64,000 nucleotides of DNA from the NCBI GenBank assembly GCA_947652115.1, contig OX393563.1, positions 13,178,612-13,242,611 of the forward strand, given 5' to 3'. The translations under genes and the position numbers were made by a program. A model generated the notes under the pieces. The model was not told the origin of the DNA. It saw only the letters and a list, made by a program, of their open reading frames with translations, and did not search any database. Origin of the DNA: Blastomussa wellsi (Eukaryota > Cnidaria > Anthozoa > Scleractinia > Plerogyridae). Of the stretch, positions 1-12,800 are shown one piece after another; the first letter of the stretch is position 1; each line of letters begins with the position of its first letter.

Positions 1-899
1 GACCGGTCTTCGCCACTCTGTACCGCTCGATCTAAGGAATGCTTATCATACTCCAGATCATACAGCCCTGAATCCATCTTTCAAAATTGACTGCGGCTTT
101 TTGGTGTAACTAAAAAGAAATCAAAAGACTATTACTCTCTTTTTGTCCGTAAAAAGGCTTGCTTTCCAAATAACACGAGAAAATTGAAGTGTGAATTTAA
201 TTTAACTGATGAGGCATTGAAAAAAGCTTTTTCTCTTCCCCATTCAGTTGCCTTTAAATTGAGCCATATGTCAAGGCCTTTCAGTTCAAAGTATTGAACG
301 CTATTCTTTACACGAATTCAAAATTGCACAAAATCGGGTACATTACAGATGATCTGTGTTCTTTCTGCAAACGTGAATCAGAAACAATGCAGCATTTCTT
401 TTATGATTGCTCTTATTCAATTTTTTTCTGGAAAGATTTCGAATTATATTACTTATCTTTGACAAAACAGCAGATACATCTTAATCTGAAGGATATATTA
501 ATCGGTCTTCTAACACAAGAACTTCCCTTACTTAACTATCTGTTACTCATAGGAAAAATTTATTTATGGGCGTGCAGAGGGAATAAAGAACTTCCAAGTA
601 CACGAGGTTTTAAATCAAAAGTCAAATTAAAGTATGAGACTGAAAAATATATTTGTACAAAAAATAATAATTAAGACATGTTTAGGAAGAAGTGGGCAAT
701 ATAAATACTAGAGGTAGTTGAATAACATGTCAGGCTCATATAGGTGTGATTTTGCTATTTTCGTTAGTGTATATGTATGCGAGTGTATGTGAGTAAGTGT
801 GAATTAGTTGTGTTATAAAATAGGTCCTTTTTAGTAAAGTATTGTAATGTAAGTTGTGAAAATAGATGTGTGCAATGCAATAAAAAAAATTAAAAAAAA
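1..899 (+). mobile_element. 3' end of an L1/Tx1-type LINE, truncated by the window edge and frameshifted
   Basis: Codons from about 100 to 283 and then, one frame over, 284-674 read as the C-terminal end of a non-LTR retrotransposon polyprotein. The segment carries a zinc-binding CxxC...HxxxxC pattern (SFCKRESETMQHFFYDC) of the kind found after reverse transcriptase in L1/Tx1-type elements, and ends in a basic tail with a stop at 672-674. A 3' UTR of about 200 bases follows, and the element closes in an A-rich tail with an AATAAA-like string at 880-899. The frame break near 283 shows it is dead. The family is assigned from the zinc-binding tail and the A-rich end; the reverse transcriptase itself lies outside the window. 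Confidence 0.75.
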
Positions 900-3800
900 G
901 GCTGTCTGCTTCGTGTATCTGGATGGCTGATTGACTGTATTATTATGTTTAAATGAAAGTAACAAGTGAGTCTGGCAAGCATAGGGAGACTTTTAACATA
1001 CCTGTGGTAATATCTTTATATTATCAAAACCCACCGTTGATGCGTGAAGCAAATGCTCTTGTCACTGTTGAGAAGTCGACAGTGTTCTTTTGAGTAAACC
1101 AGTAAACCTTGTTAAAGTCTATACTTACTTACTTAAATGGATCGTCGTTTGATTGGCACATGTCACGTTTACGTCTCGACATTGCATTAAGTATTGTGAA
1201 TAGGACTTACGAGTTGCATTTTAAGAACACATTTTATTCATTGCCTTGAAGTAAAAAGAAATTAATGACAACTACTCTCAGGTACAACTCTTAGGGCAAC
1301 TTATTATAAATAAATTTGCAAGACTCCTTTGCTTGGTCAGCAACTGAAGTTGTATATTTACTTGGTTGCTTGTAGAAATTACCATTGCACGGTAAAACTA
1401 CGATATTTGAAACAACAGCTAAATACATATACTGTTTATTATTTCGATATGGATTTGAAATAAGCAAACAGTCATTGCGAAATAAGAAGCTATTTCATCT
1501 TCCGAATTGTAAATTGTTTGACACGTATTTGAGCTTGGTTCGATTCTAGTCAGGGAGACTGCAAAAATCACGTCAGAACTAAAGCAATTATCGCTTCAAA
1601 CTATTGCATTGCTGTTTCAAACTTTTTCTTATATTTATTACTTTCCGTTTAGTTTTCCTTTTTTTCTGTTGGCTTATTGTTTCAAAGAAATGTTGCGTAT
1701 AGGAAGCGATAACTGGTATTTAACAAAATTGCGCACTTTGTCGAAGTCGAAGTGCAAAAAACAATGGCATTTTTTTGTATCGATATATAAACTAAAAATC
1801 AACGCTTTCTCTCCAAGCTACATTTTGCATGTTTAATTTATTTTCTATCTTATGGTTTCTGTTTATAAAGGAGTATATAACTAATTCATTGGTGTTGCAA
1901 TAAATTTCTGTTAACGCGAGGTCAATATCATATTTATTGACACACACAAGTCAACATTGTTGCGGAATATGGAATACCTTATGTATTCATCTAAGAAAAG
2001 GGATACTTGAATATCTCAACTATTAAACATGCCCATTGCCCTTGCTGATAATTTCAATTGTTTTCAAGCTTTAAGGTCGCGGTATAGACCTTGACCATAA
2101 ATATGTTTATAAGGCAAAATATTGGTAGGGGTGTCAGTTTTGAAAACCCTCGAAACTTGCAGACGGTAACTTGCGGTAAAGCTAAAGGCCACTGAAGATA
2201 ATTTATTTGAAAACGTGGTTTATGTCCAAGTTTTCAACAGAAAAATTTAATTGCACCACTACCTGATCATTCAGAACTTCTTTTGTGTCATATCTATCTT
2301 ACATTTTTTTTAATTACAAATTTATTTGGAAGTTATAAGCTTTAAAAGGTACACAATCTATTATGTTGGAATTCAAAGTCCTCTCCACTAAAGCTTATTT
2401 AAAAAATTCGAAGCCAGATATGGCTATCTACAATACACCTAGTTTACCTCCCTGTCGTGGACACAAATTGACCAAAATTTCTTATGCTCCTAAAGCTTCC
2501 CGAGCAATTAATGTGCAACGTATAATTATGGTAATTTGGATACTTGATCCACCTGCTATCGATTACACTGAACGAACAAAACAACAATAGAGTATTTTCA
2601 CACACGTGACAAGCGGCCATATTGGATTGCTGAAACAGAAGACGATATTTTCGTGACAATAGAGTTCAATTCCCGGAGGTTTGTCTTGGGACACCAATAT
2701 GGACGACGCGACGTCACACAAAAAATGAAGAGCAATAGAACTGTCGACGCAATGTAACTTTCGTGTACTTCAAGCAGAATTAAAAAAAAACGCAATATTT
2801 CTAAACATAATTATCATGAAGCTTCTAAATTACTTTTCGTGAGCCTATTTATTATGGTGAAATTGAACATTCTTTGCACCAACTATAAACTGAACGAACT
2901 CTTGATGAACGCTTATTTTGCAGGTTTTGATTTAAGGTAATTCAATGGTTTTGCACTGCGCATCTCTCACTGCGCATAACAAAATGGTGGCCACAAAAAG
3001 GCGTTTCTGCAGAAAGATCATTAAATTAGGTCGATCGAAGAGTAAACGTTAATGAAAATGTCGGTAGACAAGTTTTCTGGCCAAGATGAGTCTTAATGTT
3101 TCAAAATTTGCATATTAACGTATAAAGTGGTAGTGTTGAGTTCGACTTACCGAGGATGGCTGTTAAACTTGTAATGAACCCCTACATTGGCATTTAAGCT
3201 CCCACTCTATCATATAACGTCCTAATTGCCGTATTTCGATGAGAATTCCTTCAAATATTTTCTTCGATGCTGTCTTCCACCTTTCAAGGACCTTAAAACC
3301 GTATGACAGTTTGAAAACTCGCCCCAGTCTTCGCTCAAAATTCGGAAAAATGCAGGTTGTGCGCACATTCTGCGGCTCTAACGTGATAACGAGTACGGTG
3401 ATTTCATGATTTTAATGATAATAGTGTTTTCTTTCAATAAGAAAAAAATTGCCAGAAATCTATGGCCAGTTTTCTGAAAATTGAACTAAATTGCATGGAC
3501 TCAGCTATAAAGGGCCAAACAGCGCATATCAAAAATGAGTCTATTTTGGAGCGCAAAGTACAAAGAAAGGTGTTCAAAGACATTGTTTTGGTACATTGGT
3601 GATTAAACAATAGAGCTAAGTCAAACGTTGTGGGATGCTGCAAACTTTAAGGAAAAATATGGAACCTGGTTGTCTCGTTTTGGGTTATGCGCAGCTGTTG
3701 CCAGAGAAGCGTAAATAGCCATATTCGTCAGCAGTGTCGCGTGTAAACAAGCGCGGTGACCCCCACTTTTTATTACGTTTTTTTTTTAATTTTCTTGACT

Positions 3801-4496
3801 TGCTGCAAACATGTGCCAAGTTTCGAAGGAAATCTATGACGGATTCTATTACCAGGGAATTACCTTAATACTTGCAATGCACGTGAAGTTTGTGCTACAT
3901 GTACACGATCCTTTGAATCACGTGCAAAAACACAATAATTTAATTTAGGCACGTTTTCATGAATTTTTCGGTTTCAATAGTTGCACTTCGTGCATATTCT
4001 TTACATAAATATTCTGTATACAGCGACCTTAATTAATAACAAAAAAGTGGGGATTCTCTTACAAACTATAGAATACAATTTCGTGTCAAGAATATGTTCA
4101 CGTCCCCTGGTGTTTCCATAGTAACAATTTCAAATAGCCTACTGTTCCATTTCTACAAGTTTTGAGGGATAAGAGTAGAAAAAGAATCATTGTTTTGCAC
4201 TTACACGGGAGTCAATAGTTAAAATACCAAAATTATTTGCGCACAGGATATACCTCAATGCAATTTCGAAAGTTTTAAGTATCGCTCAGTGTTAAGAATT
4301 TCAGTGAATAAACTCGTCTGTTTAGTCCAGGGAAAATTTACGGTTAGTACTCATCTCCGTATGTCAAACTGGCATTCCTCTTTCACTTGCAATTACATGA
4401 ATAGAAACTCGTTTCAGACTCAGGTTTATTATAAAAGTAATTTTTTTTTCTTATAAAATTCTCTTTTTTCTTTAAAGAAAAAGAACAACAATTTTT
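900..4496. other. Intergenic, no gene recognised
   Basis: Only short AT-rich open frames without domain features occur here. The stretch 2590-2790 (CG-rich, with a GACGTCAC site) looks like a dispersed repeat by composition, but I cannot delimit it. Confidence 0.5.
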
Positions 4497-4570
4497 TCGG
4501 ACCCCGAGAGTTGAACCCGGGTCAGTGATAGGTCACTAACCACTACGCCAACCGGGTGCTGGCTGCTGGA
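4497..4570 (-). repeat. tRNA-like SINE head, degenerate
   Basis: Read on the minus strand it has an A-box-like TGGCGTAGTGG and a B-box-like GGGTTCAACTC, the internal pol III promoter pair of tRNAs. The two boxes are closer together than in a tRNA and the acceptor stem pairs badly. The segment between them is a self-complementary hairpin instead of a normal anticodon arm. This fits a decayed tRNA-derived SINE better than a working tRNA gene. Confidence 0.55.
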
Positions 4571-4728
4571 ACCGAAATTTTTTAACTATATATACTGTAA
4601 GCATAAATATATACAAATTATTGTGTCGCCCTAACCACCGGATGAAAACTAATCGCAAGCTAACGGGAGTGGAACTAACCACAAGCAAACCAGGATGGAA
4701 CTAACCGCAAGCATAGTCAATAGAGTAA

Positions 4729-4837
4729 CCCTCCTTATGTAAGGATAACTAAAGTGTCTGTCATTTTGACATATAGACCTCCTTATGAAAGGATCACTTA
4801 AGTGTCACTAAGGCGTAAATGTCATCTTGACATATGG
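4729..4837 (+). repeat. Two diverged tandem copies of a roughly 50-60 base unit
   Basis: The string CTCCTTATG.AAGGAT.ACT.AAGTGTC, followed by TGTCAT.TTGACATAT, occurs at 4729-4775 and again at 4777-4837, the second copy with a short insert. I recognise no function. Confidence 0.6.
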
Positions 4838-4965
4838 AGACAAGCGTTAAGCAAAATTTACTAGTGGATACAAAAGACAACAGAGAGACCCTAAATATTC
4901 ACCGAGGAGAACATTAAGGTGGCTCATCTCAGCTTTTCAGAAGCTCACCACCCCGAGGAAATGGC

Positions 4966-5144
4966 AATTCTCTACTTGCACAATACCATAATACACCGCT
5001 TCTACCCCCCAAAAATATTGCATAGGCATTGTTTTAGATTTCCCTTGGGACATCTTCATGTCCCAGGAGAAATTGCAAACAATGATTATGCAAAATTTTG
5101 GGGGTAAAAGAGGTGTATTATGGGATTTGTGCAAGTAGAGAATT
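4966..5144. mobile_element. Foldback (MITE-like) element
   Basis: Starts AATTCTCTACTTGCACAA and ends in the near-perfect reverse complement, TTGTGCAAGTAGAGAATT. The pairing runs inward for about 80 bases per arm (GTGTATTA, CCCCCAAAA/TTTTGGGGG) to a centre at GGGACATCTTCATGTCCC. No coding capacity, so any movement would have needed another element's transposase. No clean target duplication was seen. Confidence 0.75.
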
Positions 5145-5225
5145 ACTTCACCGTCTTCGCTCTGTTGCTATAGTAACACCGATGTCAATCAAATCAACTT
5201 TCTCGGAGAATTTGTTCAATCCCTA

Positions 5226-5303
5226 GTAAATATACGTCTAACGGTTAGTGCGCTTACGCCGGCACGAATAGCTCGGGTTCGAGCCCTGGTCGCTCAGACC
5301 ATC
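5226..5303 (+). repeat. tRNA-like SINE head
   Basis: Has an A-box-like TCTAACGGTTAGTGCG and a strong B box GGGTTCGAGCCC, followed by an AT-rich body. The acceptor stem does not close, so this is a tRNA-derived SINE rather than a tRNA gene. Confidence 0.5.
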
Positions 5304-6835
5304 TCAGCATCATTTCTTCACCGATTTTAAAATTTTTCCATTTTTCTTTATTTCATTATTCAAGCTTTAAACTCAGTAATCCCTGTGTTTCGCATTGCAG
5401 TCATGCAATGTAAAATGTAGACTGAAAACTAATACTTGTCCTTGGCTTGGTTCGCGTTTTTAAATGGTAAGCAGACCGAGGTTATTTCTCTTTTCAGACC
5501 GGAAGGAGGGAAGGGGATTCCGCGTCGCTCAGTAAATTTGAAAATATTTAAGCAATGAAAATGAAACTTAGAGGGTATACAGTCCTTCCAAAAGTCTCCA
5601 TTTTGAAATAGATTGCGTAGGATGATTACGTCATATCATGTGGTCACCCTAGCTCGAGCCAAAATAAATTTACGATTAATGAGAAAGCAAAACAGGCAAG
5701 ATCTCAAACAACCGACGGCACATTCAAATCATTGAACTGATACACCGTCGATTGATTCATGAAATTAGACAGGATAATGATTAGTTGGTACATTTGACAA
5801 GCTAGAAACCCTTTTCATAGACACAATATTTTTTATTGCTTCTAAGTCGTCCATCTGTATCAGCGCCTATTTACAAAGAAAGTCAAAGAACATTATAAGA
5901 AACAAGATACAAAGGCAAAGTAAAGCTCCTATTCATATTAAACTATAAAATGGGGCTACCAGTTCTTGGCCATTAAAGAGGGTGTCGTTTTTACCCCTTT
6001 TGGCATTGCGCATGGTGTGATCCTTAGATAGGCTCAGCTGATAATTAAGTTGTATCAACAAAAAACTTACAATGCGCAAACAGCAAGCTAAACCAAAAAG
6101 AAACGGTCTGTTAAAACTGAACCATCCGTTAAAGCACCAAGACGGAATCTGCCAGGTCTTCGAGTATTTATTGGACAAAGTTATGTACCAAAATTATTTG
6201 CACCTTATTGCAGGCTTCAAATATCTTATCAAGAGAAATCTTTTCTTACAACAACAAACATGAAAAACAAATTTCGAAGTTCCACTAATTCCACTGAATC
6301 GCTTAAAGACGATTTTAGAAAACGGCTACACGTAAGATTTTTCCTATAGCTTATGATCTTTAAAATTCATTTTCTCGGACTCTGATAAGAAATTGTTGTC
6401 GGTCTAATCGCGGATAATTACTTACATTTTTATCTTTTATTACGGGTAGAAAATAACGCAATATGATTTAAATTATTCTGGTACTCGATTTTTGTCCGAC
6501 TTAAGTAAATTCCGTCTTAAAGTAACAGAAACGAAATAAAGTTGACGAGTTAATTTCACGCCATTCTCAGTTTTGCTTTACAGGGTTTGGCCCTGAAATA
6601 GGGTTTCAATCGGCCGTTTCCTTTATACTAAATTACCTTCTTGGCGCACAACTAACCTCGAACTATTCCGTTTCCAACAATTTACATTGTACTATTATGT
6701 ACTAACAATATTATGTAATGTACAATATTATATCTATAATATCTTAAGCTTATAACTGTAATACTGTTTTGAAAAATGGTACATGTTGTAACAGCAAATA
6801 ATATCTAACGTGTCTAATAAAACAACGAAAACTTG
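5304..6835. other. Intergenic, no gene recognised
   Basis: Contains only short open frames (for example around 5933-6263, open on both strands) without recognisable domains. It lies downstream of the minus-strand secreted gene. Confidence 0.5.
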
Positions 6836-6841
6836 TTTATT
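6836..6841 (-). promoter_or_regulatory. Polyadenylation signal of the EGF/D8C gene
   Basis: AATAAA on the minus strand, about 20 bases after the stop codon at 6861-6863. It supports that stop as the true end of the gene and implies a very short 3' UTR. Confidence 0.65.
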
Positions 6842-6860
6842 TCAAGAAGAAAAACTCGTT

Positions 6861-9800
6861 TTACCCACTTTTATAAACTGGCATCACAACATTATCACAG
6901 GTCTTCACATTCATCATCTTCGCCTCCTAATAACAAACAAAATTACAACCTTAATTAATTGACGTAATCTCGTTTACAGATCTCCTTCTGTTTCGCCCAA
7001 AAGAGATCTAGTAACGATACCAACGGCGTATCACAGTCTCTTCGATTCCTCCTGAGATATTGTCAGAATAAATCGAAAATATTCTTTACTTACGATTGAG
7101 GGCTTGTCGGTAATAATTGAAGGTGCTGTAGTTGGAGCTAAAAAAAGAAAACAGTACGGTAATTCTTTTCCAATATCGTTTATTGTCATTTTAAGAACAA
7201 ACTGCTTGAAGTTTTAGTAAAATAATTAATGAATTTGTCCAAGCCGCACACCCGAACATCAACTCCCCCTCCCCTTTCGAAGCCTGCCACGAAGCCTAAT
7301 ATATTGTGATGTACGAGCTGGCCTCAACTATAAGCTAGCTAGTTTCCATAGGTCACTTCGCGGTATATTAAACCCTATGCAGTTTTTTCTGTAATATTAA
7401 GAAAATAGGCGAATCCATTCCCTCTACAATGGACAGTAAATTTAATTTTGCCTCTAAAAATTTTAACATTAGTCTTAAGCGGTAGTGTAGCAGCTATCGT
7501 AAACTTGCAATTTTACCGGTAGCAGTTGTTATTGTTTTAGGGGCTAGGGGCATTCTTCCTGTTTTTTGTTCTATTCTTTTCATGCAGGGTATCGAGCCAT
7601 TCATGTGAGACCTTACGGTAACTGCTGCACCGGCCCCAAAGTGTTGTCATTCGTCTACCTGTCTCGCAAGTGTTCCCAGTATAACCGGATATGCAATCAC
7701 AGCGATACCCTCCAACCAGATCAACACAGTTTCCACCATTTTTGCATGGCGTGGGTACACACTCATTTATATCTGAAAATTTGGAAACAAAAGTTGAGTA
7801 GGGATCATTTCATTTGCTAAACTTGACCCTTCGTCATGTGAATCTCATTACAAAAGAAGGAAGAAGAAAACTCAAATGTATTTAAAATTTAACTTATAAA
7901 TGACGTTGAAATCGCAGCGAAAATTAGACCTGTTTCACAGTTGTTCCCAGAATATCCCGATGTACAATCACAGCGATAAGTTCCCTGAAGATTGACACAA
8001 GTAGCTCCGTTTTTGCATGGATTGTTCGAACACTCGTTTATATCTGTAAATAGAATTAAATTTGATCGTTATTAAAATAATTCTAATTTTTCTTTTTTGC
8101 TTCCCCGTAAAAAAATATATATATATATTTGGCAACTTATTTTTTGCTCTCAAGTCTTTTAGAGTAAAAACATCCGCAAGAAAATAACCATTCTGTTTTG
8201 AATAATATGAATACCTCAAGCTCCTTCTGTTGGATTCATGACTATAAAAACATTTTGTAACCTGTTTCACAGTTGTTTCCAGAATGTCCAGATTTACAAT
8301 CACAGCGATAACCTCCCTGAAGATTTACGCAGGTGGCTCCGTTTTTGCATGGATTGTTTGAACACTCGTTAATATCTGTAAATAGAATTAAAATAATTAA
8401 TGTGTTTGTTATTCTCCAGTCTTTTACTTTTGAATAACCAAGAAAATAACCATTCCGTTTTAAATAATATGAATACCTCAATTTCCTTTTGTTGGGGAAT
8501 GATACCAGTGGCGGATCTAGGGAAGCCCTCCTTCCCCTCCCACCCCCCACCCCGCCCCCTCCCCTCTGAGCGAAAAATTTAAGGCTCGAAGGGCCAAAAA
8601 TTTCTTGGGGTCTAACCTTACTTTAAGTCCTATAGGGTCGGAAAATTTTTCGGGCCCCCACCTTAGAAAGAAGTCTGGATACGTTACATCAAAATCATAT
8701 AAACTGTAAAAACCTTTTTGTAACCTGTTTCACAGTTGTTTCTAGAATATCCAGAATTACAATCACAGCGATAACTTCCCTGACGGTTGACCCAGGTAGC
8801 TCCGTTATTGCATTATCATTATTATTATTATTTTATTGAGGTCATATAAATGTATACATTCGATTCGACTTTTAACAATGCGGAGCTGAGAAACTAAATG
8901 AACCGGTAGGTTTTCCTATTTAGCTCCCCGTAGATTTAAGTTATGAATAGAAAGCGGGTAATTAATTAGAAATTATAGAAAACACAACAATGAATAAAGG
9001 CCACACGAGTTTACAACTCAGCTTAGTGAAAATTAGTTTAGTTTTTGTTCTGACAGGAGGTAACGTTTTGTTTGCTTAGGAAATGCAAACACACTTTTAA
9101 AAGTCTTTTAAAGAAGATGGAAGGTCTTTCTAAATACCAATAGCCATGAAAAAAAATGATGAATTGTTTTACTGCGTTAGTTTCTAGCGTATTGAAATAT
9201 ATCATCAAATACTTTAGAAGACCATTATGCTAGTACACTCGTTTACGTATATTATTGCCTATGAAATGAAAAAACAAGCTATTGAAAAATAAGCTTATCT
9301 GAAAGGCCTTTAAAAATGAAGAAAAATGGCATTTTCCTTTTTTGTGATATCTCCTCTCGTTCCAGAGATATTCAAGATTTTCGAATTATGCAAACTAGGT
9401 GTGATAGCATGAGTGCAAAAACACAAAATATGGCATATCTCTGTAACTAATGATGCAATGCAATTGGAACTTTGCAAGCACATTGCACTCTAAGAAATTA
9501 TGGAAATTGTATAGTGAAGCGCAGTCGTATTGTATTGCCGTAGGTTGTTACTAGAAGTGTTTAAATTACCTTTAACAGGTTTCTCAAGGGATTTCTTTCG
9601 TTTCTGCACGATCCGCGTATAATATACGTATATAAGTATAATACTGAAATTCTCACATGAAAACAATAACAAAGGTGTGGCTGACTAGGCCCTTTGCATA
9701 AAAAATACAGGGGAACGTGACAGTTCTGAGATTTTGAAAACTCCTAGAAAAACTCCCCGGACTGTAATTTTACATACTACTACTGTAGAGGTTATTTTCT

Positions 9801-12800
9801 TACCTGTTTGACAACTGTTACCCGTATACCCTGATTTACAATCACAGCGGTAACTTCCCTCAAGATTGACACAAGTAGCTCCGTTCTTGCACGGATTGTT
9901 CGTACACTCGTTTATATCTGTAAAGGAAATCGGTGCCGGGCCTACTAAAGACTGGAAACACTTCATAACACAACGAAATTTATTTAGAAAAACAGTAACA
10001 ATTAAATAAACATTGATTTGCATGTGTTCCATTTTGGGGCTTTCCAACTGGATGTGACATTCACACTTGTGAATTAATGAAATTTTAATGGCACGGAAAA
10101 GCAACAGCAAATAATTAATTTATTATGATATGCTTTTATAACCTGTTTCGCATTTTTCGCCAGAATATCCTGTTTTACAATCACAGCGATAACTTCCATG
10201 AAGATTAATACAGGTAGCTCCGTTCTTGCATGGATTGTTCGTACACTCGTTCGTATCTGTATATAAAATGGCAATGTTATGCAAATAATTTTCGACAGGA
10301 TCATTCATGCAAACAAGAGCAATAACCAGGAGCCGATGACTCCTCACCTGTTTCACAGTTGATGCCATAAAATCCAGATTTACATTCACAGCGATAACTT
10401 CCCTGAAGATTGAAACAGCTACCTCCGTTTTTACATGGAATGTTCTTGCACTGGTTTCGGCCTGTGCGCAAGAAAAACAAGTGTAGGTAGTCGTTAGCAC
10501 GTTGGCGCTTATTATTTTCAAACAATTACTTAAAAGCGACACACCGATTTAAAGGATGCTGAAAGCCAGTATTAGCTGCTGATGATTATGTTAACTGGAG
10601 TGAAGGCCGGATTATATAGTACCGAAAAACTCAGTGGAATTTCCTATCTCACATCTTGACACAGGACATTGAGGAGAAGAGTCCTCTTTTCGTTCTTGTC
10701 GCCATCTCATTTAATTGCTTCTTGTTAAAAGGAAAGGCTATGCATTTTATTCCTTCTTTTTCCCTCACCTGAATTTCCACAATAACGCAGATGACAAGCC
10801 GGAGGCCTCTTTAACTCATAAACGAAGAATCCGTCACAATTACGGACCCGAACATTGGTTGACCAACGACAGCAGTCATTACTCCAATGGAAGCACACTT
10901 TGGCAGAGACAATTCCTTGAGCAACGGTTGGATGATTTCCTTGAAGCCAGCCAGGCGCATGCGTCCCACAGCGGTGAGTTGTGACACAAGAGGAAGGCAT
11001 CTCGTTTCCAGAAGCTCCACGGAATCTGTACCACTTGGTTGGCAGGTTGTTATCGCACACGTAACTATTACCCTCGTAGCTTTGTGCTCGCTTTTCATCA
11101 CCGATGTACTGATAATTGTAACACTCTACAGTTAACAGAAATGCAGATTCTTTTCACTTAAATTTTATCGATGCTACATGTTTACATAAAAAAATTATAC
11201 TAGTTCCATGCCGTCTTTCAATGTAGAGTGACCCTTTCGTGCATAAGGATTGTTTGCGCAATATATTTGGAATCTTAATACTGAAATTGGAAGGGGTAGG
11301 GAAAGTGAAAGAAATTGTGCAACAGTACCGGCACTTTTGAAGATGGTTGTGGAGACTAATTGTTTTGACTATTTTAAATGAACTGTCTTCGGAGACCCAG
11401 GGGAAGTTAGTCGTGGTGAAACGAAGTAAACGGGACAAAACTGGGAGTAATTGCTGAACGAGCCCCTTGAAACTGAGTCTCTCCAAATCATTCCCAAACG
11501 GCTCTGCAAATGATTGCTCCTGAGTGGGCAGAAAAATGTATTGTATTATCCTCGATTTTTACCTGGCGGAAGACTGGGACCTGGGCCTGAAACAAAATAG
11601 AAATAGCTTAGCCAGCAATTACCATACCCAACATCTTTTAGTATAATTAACAGAGGGGGTAAGTTTCTAAAGAAACTGTGGTAGTGCGTCGGTGGGAAGT
11701 ATAACAATGATTCGCTCCGACGAAGGGCTAACGCTCGAAACGTCAGCAATTGAATCTCTTTACGGTGGCCAATTGACATTATCAACCCAGTTGATAAAAC
11801 CAAATTATATTAGTATAATTAACGTCTTGTTGTTATTTGTAATTTGTCCTTTGACTTTGCAAACTATTGTTAGGTAATATTACTAGTACTACTACAAAAA
11901 ATGAATATCGTAATGAAGTGCCAAGATAAGTTAACTTAGATCTTCATTCCTCCTTTTTCCGTGTTGATTTACTTTCTCTTTTGTTATTTTTGCGAGCCAA
12001 GTCACTTAATTTACAAAATTTATTGTTTGTTATGTTTCTTGATAACGCCCCTTCTTTTAGAAGATTTTAGATTTTATTTCATTTTATTTTTACCTGAATT
12101 TCCACAATATCGCAGATGACATGCGGGTGGCTTCTTTAACTCATAAACGAAGAACCCATCACAATTACGAACCCGGATGTCAGTTGACCAACGACAGCAG
12201 TTATTACTCCAGTGGAAGCACACTTTTGCAGAGACAATTCCTTGAGCAACGGTGGGGTGACTTCCATCAAGCCAGCCCGGCGCGTGCGTCCCGCAGCGGT
12301 GTGTTGGTACACAAGAAGTGGGCATTCCGTTTCCCGAAGCTCCACTGAATCTGTACCATTTGGTTGCCATTGAAATGTCGCATTTGTGTGTATTGCTCTG
12401 GTAACCACGTGATCTCGTGGAATCCTCAATTTCCTGGTAGTTTGAACATTCTGTATTATGAAATCAAACTAATTATCATTAAACAAAAAGTTCCGGTATC
12501 AAAGGAGATTGGCCTGGCCATTCTCTCACGCCCAGTTGTCAGTCAACCATCAAAACGTAAGCAAACGACAGTTAATTACTGAGAAAATGTGCTTCATTTT
12601 GGCTGAGAACGCTGTGTTAAATATTAGCAAGCTATATCTTATTTTTTCCAGGTTATCTTTAGTTTCATGAGATTTTAAGCGTGTTTAGTTTGCAGGAAGC
12701 TTGACTCTTCAACAAGCGAAGAATGCAATAATATAAATGTTCATTTCACGCCCGAATTCAAAAGGTGTTGGATGTATGAGGTGCAATCACTTCTTTTATA

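Noticed and set aside
10715..12348. Plus-strand open frames opposite the two D8C exons
   Set aside because: Antisense shadows; the minus-strand frames match the D8C domain across its cysteines.
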